Under the pieces are notes generated by a model. It saw nothing but the letters and a program-made list of their open reading frames with translations, did not search any database and was not told the origin of the DNA. Positions 7,573 through 15,709 of a DNA stretch of 64,000 nucleotides are shown in pieces (the first letter of the stretch is position 1; the number at the start of each line of letters is the position of its first letter). A program made the position numbers and the translations under genes. The stretch spans positions 62,001 through 126,000 of the IMG/VR virus record IMGVR_UViG_3300026320_000001; one strand, 5' to 3'. This DNA is from a virus.

Positions 7573-7815
7573 ATGATAGGTATAGGTAAAGTAATTAAAT
7601 CTGTTGCTGGTGGATATGCATATTTTGAAGTTGAAAAAGATTATATAGAATATATAGATACTAAAAAAATAAAATTTCTAGTTCGTAAAATTGAAAGAAA
7701 AAATGAACATGATTTTGATATAGAAATGTTTCCGTATAAGTATGATAAGCCTGATTATCAAAACCCCGAATTTTTAACCCTATATTGTGATATAGCAATC
7801 ATAAGATATAAATAA
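7573..7815 (+). CDS. Hypothetical protein, 80 aa
   Basis: Starts 9 bp after the gene before it, near AGGAAAC. Beta-rich opening (MIGIGKVIKSVAGGYAYFEV) and many Lys, Glu and Tyr. No family was recognised. Confidence 0.55.
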   Translation: MIGIGKVIKSVAGGYAYFEVEKDYIEYIDTKKIKFLVRKIERKNEHDFDIEMFPYKYDKPDYQNPEFLTLYCDIAIIRYK

Positions 7816-7842
7816 AATACAGATTTTATCAAGGAAAATAAA

Positions 7843-8058
7843 ATGACAATATTAAATCAAACTTACACTGGAATGCCTTGCCCACTTTCTATTCACTATC
7901 TTAAGGATACGATTAAAAACAGAGGTAACTCATCAATGATGATGCAAATATCTGTTTCAGCTTGGGAATTAGCAATAGTTTTGGACAGACTAGATTATCT
8001 TGAAAGATATGAAAAATATGTTCAAACAGCAATTGAAAAAGGTGTTCCTTATAAATGA
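7843..8058 (+). CDS. Hypothetical protein, 71 aa
   Basis: AAGGAAA precedes the ATG. The helical core MQISVSAWELAIVLDRLDYL is followed by a charged helix (ERYEKYVQTAIEKG). No family was recognised. Ends in an ATGA overlap with the next gene. Confidence 0.55.
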   Translation: MTILNQTYTGMPCPLSIHYLKDTIKNRGNSSMMMQISVSAWELAIVLDRLDYLERYEKYVQTAIEKGVPYK

Positions 8059-8225
8059 AAATTAATATGATTAATAGCATAAATAAATATAATCAAGAGT
8101 TAAAAAATTTAAATTATCAAATAATTATTGCAACAAATGAAACTCAAATTTTTATAAATCTTATATCTGCTTATATTTATAAATCTTGGTGGCAACGAAT
8201 TCAATATTGGTTGAGATTAAAATGA
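8055..8225 (+). CDS. Hypothetical protein, 56 aa
   Basis: The ATG overlaps the preceding TGA and the frame runs to TGA at 8223-8225. Asn- and Ile-rich, ending in the basic aromatic sequence YKSWWQRIQYWLRLK, which could sit on a membrane or nucleic acid. No family was recognised. Confidence 0.5.
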   Translation: MKINMINSINKYNQELKNLNYQIIIATNETQIFINLISAYIYKSWWQRIQYWLRLK

Positions 8226-8241
8226 AAGAAACCGTGTCATT

Positions 8242-8406
8242 ATGAATGATTCACAAAAGTTATTATTAGATATTTCAAAAGACCCTGAAAAATCAGAAAG
8301 ATTTTTTAAGATTGTTGCGGCTGATAAATTAATTCGCAAAGGAAAATTATTGTTGATTGTTTGTTTATGTTTGTTTATTGGATTTATGTTTGGGAAAATA
8401 TTATGA
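8242..8406 (+). CDS. Small tail-anchored membrane protein, 54 aa
   Basis: ATG at 8242 to TGA at 8404-8406. A soluble charged half (LLDISKDPEKSERFFKIVAA) is followed by basic residues and a C-terminal hydrophobic span (LLLIVCLCLFIGFMFG), so a single membrane anchor is likely. Its end overlaps the next ATG by 4 bp. Function unknown. Confidence 0.55.
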   Translation: MNDSQKLLLDISKDPEKSERFFKIVAADKLIRKGKLLLIVCLCLFIGFMFGKIL

Positions 8407-8588
8407 AAATACAATATCATAATTGTGAAGAATTAAAAAAAGAAATTCATGGTTTGAAATATCTTGATGCATTACATGCAATAACAATATGGCATCATGA
8501 TGTTCAAAAATTTTGGATAATGTCTTTATATCAACACGCAGATATAATTATTAATTATTGTCCATTTTGTGGAGTTAAATTAAAATGA
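8403..8588 (+). CDS. Small protein with C-terminal CxxC, 61 aa
   Basis: The ATG at 8403 overlaps the preceding TGA and was preferred over 8361. The product has a helix (NCEELKKEIHGLKYL) and ends NYCPFCGVKLK, half a zinc ribbon; Cys10 and the histidines might supply the other ligands. Many phages carry similar short proteins of unknown role. Confidence 0.55.
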   Translation: MKIQYHNCEELKKEIHGLKYLDALHAITIWHHDVQKFWIMSLYQHADIIINYCPFCGVKLK

Positions 8589-8791
8589 ATTGTGATTATT
8601 GTAATAGTAGAATTATTGAAGAAGATGAAAATTGTTCTCATTGTGGTGCGCCAATAAAAGACTATTATTCTACAAAAGAATGGATTTCTAAATTAAATAT
8701 TTATAATAATCTAAAAGATTTTAAACTTGGAAATGAAATACATATATCTTCTCTTTCAAATTCAATAGAATATTTTGAAAAACATTCATAA
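8585..8791 (+). CDS. Small zinc-ribbon protein, 68 aa
   Basis: Begins with an ATGA overlap. The N-terminus holds a compact zinc ribbon (CDYC then CSHCGAPI, 15 residues apart), followed by a charged helical part without clear motifs. Function unknown; perhaps a protein-protein or nucleic-acid adapter. Confidence 0.6.
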   Translation: MNCDYCNSRIIEEDENCSHCGAPIKDYYSTKEWISKLNIYNNLKDFKLGNEIHISSLSNSIEYFEKHS

Positions 8792-8815
8792 AATGAAAGA
8801 TTCATAAAGGAAAAC

Positions 8816-9361
8816 ATGATTATAGAGAAAAGAAAAAATCCATCATATCAAGTTGGAGATATAAGATTAAAAAGAGGATTTATTTTTTTAAAAACAATAA
8901 ACAATATAACAAAATTTTTATCTAATGAAATTTGGACTGAAAAATTATTAGATAAAAATATATGGGAATCCTTACAATGGGGATGGAGTATGTCGAATAT
9001 AGGTGAAAGAGTTTTTATAAACAATATTCAATTAATGCATACTAGAGGTTTGGGATTCAAAGAAGGTAAAAAAAATTTTATAGAAAATATTTTGATATAT
9101 GGAAGTGAAAATAGAATAAAATATGAAATTATAAATTATTTCTTTGAAAATACATATCCAAATAAAGAATATACAATTGAATCAAGAGAAGATAGAGCAG
9201 TTTTAGTGAAATTCACAAATAATCCATATGTTCAATCAATTATCTATGATACATATAATAATTTTTTAGAAGGTATTGGAATTGATAAAAAAATTATTAA
9301 TAAATATAAGTTAAAAAATTACAATGTTTTTCATAGCAAAGGAAAAAATGAAACCACTTAA
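8816..9361 (+). CDS. Hypothetical protein, 181 aa
   Basis: AAAGGAAA precedes the ATG. The protein is Lys-, Ile- and Asn-rich with mixed predicted structure (GDIRLKRGFIFLKTINNITK, FINNIQLMHTRGLGFKEG). No catalytic motif or family was recognised. It is one of the larger unknowns of this unit. Confidence 0.6.
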   Translation: MIIEKRKNPSYQVGDIRLKRGFIFLKTINNITKFLSNEIWTEKLLDKNIWESLQWGWSMSNIGERVFINNIQLMHTRGLGFKEGKKNFIENILIYGSENRIKYEIINYFFENTYPNKEYTIESREDRAVLVKFTNNPYVQSIIYDTYNNFLEGIGIDKKIINKYKLKNYNVFHSKGKNETT

Positions 9362-9515
9362 ATACATAAAAGAATTATCCAAAAAAACAATTGAATGGTA
9401 TAATATTTTAAAGATTTCTGAAACAGGAACAATTCCACCTAAAGAAGAATGGGCTAAACATTTCAATGTTTCCATTGGACTTTATGAACATGTTCAATTA
9501 GAAATGAATAAATGA
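9348..9515 (+). CDS. Small helical protein, 55 aa
   Basis: The ATG at 9348 behind AAAGGAAAAA was preferred over an in-frame ATG at 9324. All-helical and charged, with PPKEEWAKHFNVSIGLYEHV reminiscent of a helix-turn-helix fragment, though too short to be sure. Overlaps the next gene by 4 bp. Confidence 0.5.
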   Translation: MKPLKYIKELSKKTIEWYNILKISETGTIPPKEEWAKHFNVSIGLYEHVQLEMNK

Positions 9516-9748
9516 AAAATCCTAAAACGGTTTATTTTTGGTGGAGTGTTGGTCATGTCTATCAAGCAGAATTTGTTCGATGGGTTATTAAGAGAATGCA
9601 TAATGGCAGAGATGATACCAATAAATTAGGAGTTGCTGTTTTACTTGAATCTGATTGGTTATTTAATAATGTCAAAATATCTTATGGTTGCAAAAGAGGG
9701 CAATATATTCTTAGACCGACCATATACAGATTTATATCGTTCGTATAA
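9512..9748 (+). CDS. Hypothetical protein, 78 aa, possibly frame-disrupted
   Basis: Begins at an ATGA overlap. The first half is typical coding sequence (VYFWWSVGHVYQAEFVRWVI), but the last 25 residues (KISYGCKRGQYILRPTIYRF) read less naturally, and a second open frame (9669-9815) overlaps it by 80 bp and carries a charged, protein-like sequence. Either two overlapping genes or one gene broken by a frameshift. No family was recognised. Confidence 0.45.
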   Translation: MKNPKTVYFWWSVGHVYQAEFVRWVIKRMHNGRDDTNKLGVAVLLESDWLFNNVKISYGCKRGQYILRPTIYRFISFV

Positions 9749-9815
9749 TAAAGCTTATAGTGGAATTGATAAAATAAGAAGACCAACTGTTGAACAAATA
9801 CGATTAATAAAATAA
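9669..9815 (+). CDS. Hypothetical protein, 48 aa, overlapping the gene before it
   Basis: Frame open from 9633; the ATG at 9669 is a better start than 9633 in length terms, though neither has a good ribosome binding site. The product (KEGNIFLDRPYTDLYRSYNK, then DKIRRPTVEQIRLIK) looks like real protein, and may be the displaced C-terminus of the gene at 9512. Confidence 0.4.
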   Translation: MSKYLMVAKEGNIFLDRPYTDLYRSYNKAYSGIDKIRRPTVEQIRLIK

Positions 9816-9837
9816 ATCTTTTATAAAGGAATCTAGT

Positions 9838-10317
9838 ATGTCGTACAAAAATTTTAATAAAGATTTGCCAGCATCTATAAGAAATGAAAATGATATTTCA
9901 AATAAATTTTTAGAATTTTATGGATGGAAAACTTTAGGACGCGGTGGAAAAAGTAATAAATTTGATTTATTAATTCAAACAAATAAGCGTCAAATAAAAG
10001 TAGAAGCAAAACAAGATTTCACCTGTAAAAAAACTGGCAATGTTGGATTAGAATATCATTGCAGAGGAAAGCCAAGCGGAATCAATGTTACGGAATCTGA
10101 TTATTATGTTTATACAATTCACAGAAAAAATGAGATTGTTTTTAGAATTGCAAAAACCGAAGTATTGAAATACATGGTTGAGAATAACCTGTATCATCGT
10201 TGGGTTAATGGTGGAGATAAAGGTAGTGATAGTTTGAATTATTTATTTACATATAATGTATTCTGCACAGGTTCTAGCAGAATATTTTTTGAGAAGGGAA
10301 CACCAAAAATTGAGTAA
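9838..10317 (+). CDS. PD-(D/E)XK-like nuclease candidate
   Basis: This 159-residue protein carries the pattern NKFDLLIQ followed 8 residues later by IKVEAKQDF, which fits the Asp...Glu-X-Lys core of PD-(D/E)XK nucleases, with an upstream helix (ENDISNKFLEFYGWKTLGRGG) where such folds keep a conserved Glu. It could be a Holliday-junction or repair nuclease. It directly precedes the polymerase gene and overlaps it by 8 bp, so a replication or repair job is reasonable. The assignment rests on motif spacing only. Confidence 0.5.
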   Translation: MSYKNFNKDLPASIRNENDISNKFLEFYGWKTLGRGGKSNKFDLLIQTNKRQIKVEAKQDFTCKKTGNVGLEYHCRGKPSGINVTESDYYVYTIHRKNEIVFRIAKTEVLKYMVENNLYHRWVNGGDKGSDSLNYLFTYNVFCTGSSRIFFEKGTPKIE

Positions 10318-13300
10318 CTATATAAATTACCATAGTCATTCGCACTATAGCAATGTGATTGTTCCAGATTCGACAATTTCAAATAAAGATAGGGCGAATA
10401 GGGTTTTAGAATTAGAACAAAATGTTTTGAGTTCTGTAGAACACGGCTATGTTGGTCGTCCAATAGAAATTATTGAATTATCAAAACAATATAATTTAAA
10501 GCCTTTATTGGGTGTTGAAACATATTATGTTCGAGATAGAAAAGAAAAAGATAAAACAAATGCACATTTAATTCTTTTGGCAAAAAATGAAGAAGGTAGA
10601 AAAGAAATAAATTGGGCATTATCTGAAGGAAATGTTTCTGGATATTATTATCGTGCCAGAATTGATGATGAACTTTTATTTAATATAAATCCAAATAATG
10701 TTTGGGTTACTTCTGCATGTCTTGGTGGAATTTGGAAATACGAAGATGCAGATGATATTGTTTTAAAAATGAAATCATATTTTGGTTTGAATTTTTTCTT
10801 AGAAGTTCAGGCACATAATGTTGAACCACAAAAAGAATTGAATCAAAGAATTGTAAATCTATCTAAGAAACACAACATTAAAATTATAGCTGGTGCAGAT
10901 AGTCATATGATTTTTCCAAATCAGGCAAAAGACCGTGATGACTATTTATTATCAAGAGGAATTGAATATCCAGAAGAACAAGGTTGGTTTTTAGATTTTC
11001 CTTCATATGATGAATTTAAGAATCGATTTGAAATTCAGGGAATTTTAAATAAAAACCAAATTGTAGAAGCATTGGACAATACTAATATATTTCAAAATGT
11101 TGAAGAATATAGTTCAATAATTTTTGATAATACAAAAATTAAACTTCCAACAATTTATCCAACTAAAAATCAAGAAGAAAAAGATAACATATTTAAAAAT
11201 ATGGTTTGGAATTTATGGAGTCTTGAAAAAGATAATGTGCCAGAAGAAAAATGGAATCATTATGAAGAAGAAATTCAAAAAGAAATGGATATTATTCTTG
11301 AAACCGGAATGTCTGATTATTTTCTATTAAATTATGAGGTTGTAAAAAAGGGAAAAGAATTAGGTGGTTCAATTACCTTAACTGGTAGAGGTTCAGCACC
11401 ATCATTCTATATTACAAAATTACTTGGACTAACAACTATTGATAGAATTTCTGCATCTGTAAAAATGTTTCCAGAAAGATTTATTTCCAAAGAAAGATTG
11501 TTGGAAACAAAGTCACTTCCAGATTTTGATTTCAATCTTGGTACTCCAGAAATTTTTGCACAAGCACAGGTAGAGATAGTGGGTGAGGGTAGAAGTTATC
11601 CCATGATTGCATTTGGAACAACTAAAAATTTAAGTGCTTGGAAATTATATGCCAGAAGTGCTGGAATTGATTTTGATACTTCAAATCATGTATCAGAACA
11701 ATTAACACAATTTGAATTAGATTATAAGCACGCAGAAGAAGATGATAAAGAAAATTTAAATGTTCTTGATTATATTGACAAAGAATTACATCAAACATTT
11801 TTAGAAAGTAGAAAATATATCGGACTCGTAAATTCTTTGACTATTCATCCATGCGGTTATCTTCTTGCAGATTTTGATTTACGAAAAGAATTTGGTCTTA
11901 TAAAAATAAAAACAGGAAATGTAGAACATATCTGTGTTGCTTGTGATGGACTATTTGCAGAACAATATAAATTACTTAAAAATGATTTATTGAAAGTTGC
12001 CGTTGTTGATTTAATTTATAGAACTTATAAAAGAATTGGAATTAAACCACATCCATTACCAGAACTTTTAAAAATTTGTGAAAACAATGAAAAAGTTTGG
12101 AATATTTATAAAAGTGCTTGTGGTATGGGAATTAATCAAATTGAACAACCCGGAACTGTTGGCAGAGTTGCAAAATATGCGCCAACAAATATATCAGAAC
12201 TATCTGCTTTTGTTGCGGCTATCAGGCCGGGTTTTAAATCAAATTATAAACAATTTGAGGCACGTGAAAAATTTGAATATGGGATTCCAACTCTAGACAA
12301 ATTGATTCAAACTGATGAATTTCCACAGAGTTATATGCTTTATCAAGAAAATGCAATGAGTGTTATGGCATATGCAAAAATTCCTATGTATGAAACATAT
12401 GAGATAATAAAAAATATTGCCAAAAAGAGATATGCAAAAGTTATAAAATATAAAGAACAATTTACTGGAGGAATGAAAGAAAAACTTATTGAGGAAAAAG
12501 TTTCAATGAGAGATTCCGAAGAAACAGCCAGTATGACTTGGCAAATTATTGAAGATAGTTCAAGATATAGTTTCAATTGTAGTCATTCTTACAGTGTTGC
12601 TGGTGATAGTTTATATGGAGCATGGCTTAAAGCGAATTATCCATATGAATTTTATGAAGTATTTCTTCAAATGCTTGAAGATGATGCAGACAAAGAAAGA
12701 CTTGCAAAAACAAAGATTGAAGCTGAAAAACATTTTGGAATTAAATTTCCTCCATATCGTTTTGGTCAAGATAATAGGGGAATCATTGCCGATAAAAAGA
12801 ATAAAACAATTTCATCAAGTTTGAAAAGCATAAAAAGTTTCAACCATCAAATCAGTGAAGATTTATATGAATTAGGAAAAAACAAATATAATACATTTAT
12901 TGATTTTTTAATTGATGCCGAAGAAAATGGATATATATCTTCTAAATTTGAAAAACTTATTAAAATAAAATATTTTCAATCATTTGGAAACAATAAAAAA
13001 CTTTTGACAATTTGGGAAGAATTCAAAAAGGGTAAAAATAGATATGCTAAAAAACTTTCCGATAAATCAAAAGAAAAAAGAATTCCATTGTTGTTAGAAA
13101 TAGAAAAAAATACACCAAATGATAATTTGACTTTTAGAGAACAAATATTGGCAGAACAAGAAATTCTTGAACATGTACAAGCTGTATATCCAAATGTAGA
13201 TAAAAAATATATTTATGTTATGGGATTGAACGATAAATATGCTCCAAGAGTTCAAGCATATTCTATCAATGGTGGAACACAATCAACCCTAAAAATATAT

Positions 13301-13480
13301 AAGGCACAATTTGCAGAAAAACCATTTGGATTTGGTGATATTCTTTATTGTAAATCTTTTGAGAAAAAATTTGCTGTAAAATATGTTGATGGAGAATATC
13401 TTGAAAATAAAGAACAAATTGTCTGGTGGCTAACAGATTATAATGTTATTCAGGATGTTGATAAAATAATTGGGGGTTGA
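10310..13480 (+). CDS. dnaE: DNA polymerase III alpha subunit (DnaE-type replicase)
   Basis: A family C replicative polymerase. The start TTG at 10310 sits 9 bp after GAAGGGAA and gives 1056 residues; the in-frame ATG at 10256 has no such site. An N-terminal PHP domain keeps HSH (8-10), EHG and ADSH, so it may still bind metals and act as a proofreading or phosphatase centre. Palm motifs follow: TGRGSAPSFY, then PDFDFN near residue 404 (DnaE has PDIDIDF, so both catalytic Asp remain and the next acidic position is Asn), HPCGY, AIRPG, LYQENAMSVMAYA, NCSHSYSVAG and WLKANYPYEF. About 100 residues shorter than E. coli DnaE, chiefly at the C-terminus. Probably replicates the phage genome, with the nearby exonuclease at 63291 a possible partner. 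Confidence 0.93.
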   Translation: MSNYINYHSHSHYSNVIVPDSTISNKDRANRVLELEQNVLSSVEHGYVGRPIEIIELSKQYNLKPLLGVETYYVRDRKEKDKTNAHLILLAKNEEGRKEINWALSEGNVSGYYYRARIDDELLFNINPNNVWVTSACLGGIWKYEDADDIVLKMKSYFGLNFFLEVQAHNVEPQKELNQRIVNLSKKHNIKIIAGADSHMIFPNQAKDRDDYLLSRGIEYPEEQGWFLDFPSYDEFKNRFEIQGILNKNQIVEALDNTNIFQNVEEYSSIIFDNTKIKLPTIYPTKNQEEKDNIFKNMVWNLWSLEKDNVPEEKWNHYEEEIQKEMDIILETGMSDYFLLNYEVVKKGKELGGSITLTGRGSAPSFYITKLLGLTTIDRISASVKMFPERFISKERLLETKSLPDFDFNLGTPEIFAQAQVEIVGEGRSYPMIAFGTTKNLSAWKLYARSAGIDFDTSNHVSEQLTQFELDYKHAEEDDKENLNVLDYIDKELHQTFLESRKYIGLVNSLTIHPCGYLLADFDLRKEFGLIKIKTGNVEHICVACDGLFAEQYKLLKNDLLKVAVVDLIYRTYKRIGIKPHPLPELLKICENNEKVWNIYKSACGMGINQIEQPGTVGRVAKYAPTNISELSAFVAAIRPGFKSNYKQFEAREKFEYGIPTLDKLIQTDEFPQSYMLYQENAMSVMAYAKIPMYETYEIIKNIAKKRYAKVIKYKEQFTGGMKEKLIEEKVSMRDSEETASMTWQIIEDSSRYSFNCSHSYSVAGDSLYGAWLKANYPYEFYEVFLQMLEDDADKERLAKTKIEAEKHFGIKFPPYRFGQDNRGIIADKKNKTISSSLKSIKSFNHQISEDLYELGKNKYNTFIDFLIDAEENGYISSKFEKLIKIKYFQSFGNNKKLLTIWEEFKKGKNRYAKKLSDKSKEKRIPLLLEIEKNTPNDNLTFREQILAEQEILEHVQAVYPNVDKKYIYVMGLNDKYAPRVQAYSINGGTQSTLKIYKAQFAEKPFGFGDILYCKSFEKKFAVKYVDGEYLENKEQIVWWLTDYNVIQDVDKIIGG

Positions 13481-13505
13481 CAAAACAATCTTAATATGGT
13501 AGAAT
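13477..13505 (+). promoter_or_regulatory. Promoter overlapping the dnaE stop codon and terminator
   Basis: TTGACA (13477-13482), 17 bp, TAGAAT (13500-13505). The -35 box includes the dnaE stop codon (13478-13480), and the spacer and -10 lie in the left arm and loop of the terminator hairpin. It should drive the unit beginning with the deaminase at 13577. Confidence 0.85.
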
Positions 13506-13526
13506 CATATTAAGATTGTTTTTTTA
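13482..13526 (+). terminator. Rho-independent terminator after dnaE
   Basis: A 16-bp perfect inverted repeat (13482-13497 against 13507-13522) with a 9-nt loop runs into an unbroken T tract. It ends dnaE transcription two bases after the stop codon while containing the next promoter. Confidence 0.85.
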
Positions 13527-13576
13527 TGGGGAAAAATTGATAAAATAGTTCTTTTATTAATAGAAGGAAAAAATTA

Positions 13577-14050
13577 ATGTACAATTATTTAATTGATAGA
13601 TATGGAAAAATTTGTTTGGAATTGGCAAAACAATGTAAATCTGATGTGGGATTTGGTTCTGTGCTTGTAAAAAATAATAAGATATTAGGACAAGGTAGAA
13701 ATAGACTTTCAACAGCAGAAGAACGGAAATTGTTATCACATGTTGATTATGCTATTCATGCAGAACAAGCGGCAATCCTTGATGCAATAAAAAATGGATA
13801 CAATATTTCTAATGCAAAAGTATATGTTTTAGGGTTGGCATTGCGTGGAAAAAATAAAGGAAATTTAACAATAAGAACAGAACGTGTTTTTATTTGTCAC
13901 AAATGCCCTCATGCTTTTATAAAACATAATGTATCAGTTAATATACCTCATGTAAATGGATGGATGAATATCTCAAAAGAAGAATCATTGATAATTGGAA
14001 AACAATTATCTCAAAAAGGATATTGGAAAGATTTTGTAAATAAAAATTGA
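13577..14050 (+). CDS. Cytidine/deoxycytidylate deaminase-family protein
   Basis: This 157-residue protein has the zinc deaminase signature: HAE (61-63), with Glu as proton shuttle, and CHKC (Cys107, Cys110) completing the zinc site. The family includes dCMP deaminase, which supplies dUMP, the same product the dUTPase makes. The usual PC in PCxxC is IC here, and the substrate-binding part is not diagnostic, so tRNA or other nucleotide substrates remain possible. AGAAGGAAA precedes the ATG. First gene after the promoter at 13477. Confidence 0.8.
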   Translation: MYNYLIDRYGKICLELAKQCKSDVGFGSVLVKNNKILGQGRNRLSTAEERKLLSHVDYAIHAEQAAILDAIKNGYNISNAKVYVLGLALRGKNKGNLTIRTERVFICHKCPHAFIKHNVSVNIPHVNGWMNISKEESLIIGKQLSQKGYWKDFVNKN

Positions 14051-14062
14051 CACAGGAGAATG

Positions 14063-15709
14063 ATGATTAAGTTTTTGGCAAGTATTTTATTTGTAATTAG
14101 ATTTTTTAAAAAGAATAAAAAAGTATCACAATATTTAATAACAACACTTGTATTATTTTCTATATTTTATTTTTTCAATTCAGATATGGCTATCACAATG
14201 ATTTCCTTAATTCTGAGATTGGGATTTTCTGCATTATTATTAATATCTCAGTTTGCATTTTTATTTATGTTTATGGCTCGTTCAAAAACAATTACAATTA
14301 TTCCGGGAGATAAAAATCAATTAACATTGAATGATTATAAAGGCCAAGATATTCTTGTCGAAAATATGAGACAATGGATAAAAACGCTTCGAGGAGACAA
14401 AAAATTTCAAGAAATGGGCGGTGAACCACCAAGAGGATTATTGCTCGTTGGAAGAGCGGGAACTGGCAAGACTCAGTTGTTAAAGTGTTTAAGTGGTGAA
14501 GCAGGGATTGCAATGCACGCAATTGAAGGAAGTGGATTTAAGGCAATGTTTTGGGGAATTGATATTTTAAAGATGAATCAATTTGTTAACAAAGCAAGAA
14601 ATCTTGCATTAGAATATGGTAGTGCAATCTGTTATATTGATGAAATTGATGCTGTAGCTTCTTCTAGAGGGGGAGTTATGGGAGGACAAAATCAACCAGC
14701 CGGAATGATGGGCATAGGTGGAGGTTCTCTATCAACATTATTAACTCAAATGGATGGTCTTTCAGAAGAACGCGAATTTATTAAATGCCAAAATATTATT
14801 AGAAAATTGTTTGGTATGAAATCAATAAATGAAGGATATGTAATGTTTGTTGGTGCAACAAATAGACCTGATGTTCTTGACCCTGCAATTGTCAGAGCCG
14901 GAAGATTAGATAAAACAATTACTGTTGAACCACCAGACGCAAAAGGAAGAAAAGAAATATTTGAATATTACTTGAATAAAATCAAACATGATGATATAAA
15001 TGTTGATAGTGTTGTTGCATTTTCTCATGGAATAACTCCGGCAGAAATTGCAATGTCTGTTCAAAGAGACAGCGTTAGAAATGCAAGATTTGCAAATAGA
15101 AATTCTGTAACACAAGAAGATTTAGAGTGGGCATTAGTAGAAGAACGTGCTGGATTTTCAAATCCAATTGATAACATGCCAATAGAACAACAAAAACAAG
15201 TATGTATTCATGAAAGTGGACATGCTGTTGCATTATATCATCTTAGAAAAGATAGATTAATTAGTTTTGTTTCTACCGTTAGAAGAGGTTCAGCTTTGGG
15301 AATGGTTATTCCTGTTGATACAGAAACTAATTATGCAATTCCTTTAAAAAGCTTTATTGCAGATATTAGAATTTCTATGGCTGGAGATAAGGCAACAGAA
15401 GTTCTTCTCGGAGAACGTTGGACTGGTGCTAGGGGAGATATTGAACATATTAAAAATTATGTTTCTTACTTGGTTCATCATGGAGTTTTTGGTCAAATAC
15501 CATTTGGAAATAGTGAAAGTATTATGAATAATGAACAAGTACAAAAATGGATAATCTCACAATGGGAAGCAACACAAGAATTCTGTGAAAATCATATTGA
15601 TGAAATTAGAGTTTTATCAGACGTTCTAATGGAAAAGAAAGAACTTCCCGGTAGAGAAGCAATTAAAATTATTGAAAGTGTTATAGGAGAAAGAAAAAAT
15701 GAATCGTGA
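14063..15709 (+). CDS. ftsH: FtsH-like membrane AAA+ zinc protease
   Basis: This 548-residue protein matches FtsH, the membrane-bound hexameric ATPase that unfolds and degrades membrane and regulatory proteins. Two N-terminal hydrophobic spans (about 18-36 and 43-72) leave almost no extracytoplasmic domain, unlike host FtsH. Walker A VGRAGTGKT (about 128), Walker B CYIDEID, second region of homology GATNRPDVLDPAIVRAGRLD, zinc site HESGH (about 383) and the likely third ligand in GARGDIE are all present, so it should be active. A Gly/Met-rich insertion (about 205-222) lies in the AAA module. ATGs at 14060 and 14063 both occur; the second is better spaced from GGAG. Phage FtsH could clear host defence or phage regulatory proteins (inference). 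Confidence 0.92.
   Translation: MIKFLASILFVIRFFKKNKKVSQYLITTLVLFSIFYFFNSDMAITMISLILRLGFSALLLISQFAFLFMFMARSKTITIIPGDKNQLTLNDYKGQDILVENMRQWIKTLRGDKKFQEMGGEPPRGLLLVGRAGTGKTQLLKCLSGEAGIAMHAIEGSGFKAMFWGIDILKMNQFVNKARNLALEYGSAICYIDEIDAVASSRGGVMGGQNQPAGMMGIGGGSLSTLLTQMDGLSEEREFIKCQNIIRKLFGMKSINEGYVMFVGATNRPDVLDPAIVRAGRLDKTITVEPPDAKGRKEIFEYYLNKIKHDDINVDSVVAFSHGITPAEIAMSVQRDSVRNARFANRNSVTQEDLEWALVEERAGFSNPIDNMPIEQQKQVCIHESGHAVALYHLRKDRLISFVSTVRRGSALGMVIPVDTETNYAIPLKSFIADIRISMAGDKATEVLLGERWTGARGDIEHIKNYVSYLVHHGVFGQIPFGNSESIMNNEQVQKWIISQWEATQEFCENHIDEIRVLSDVLMEKKELPGREAIKIIESVIGERKNES

Noticed and set aside
12549-12824. 91-codon frame inside dnaE
   Set aside because: Shifted-frame shadow of conserved polymerase motifs.
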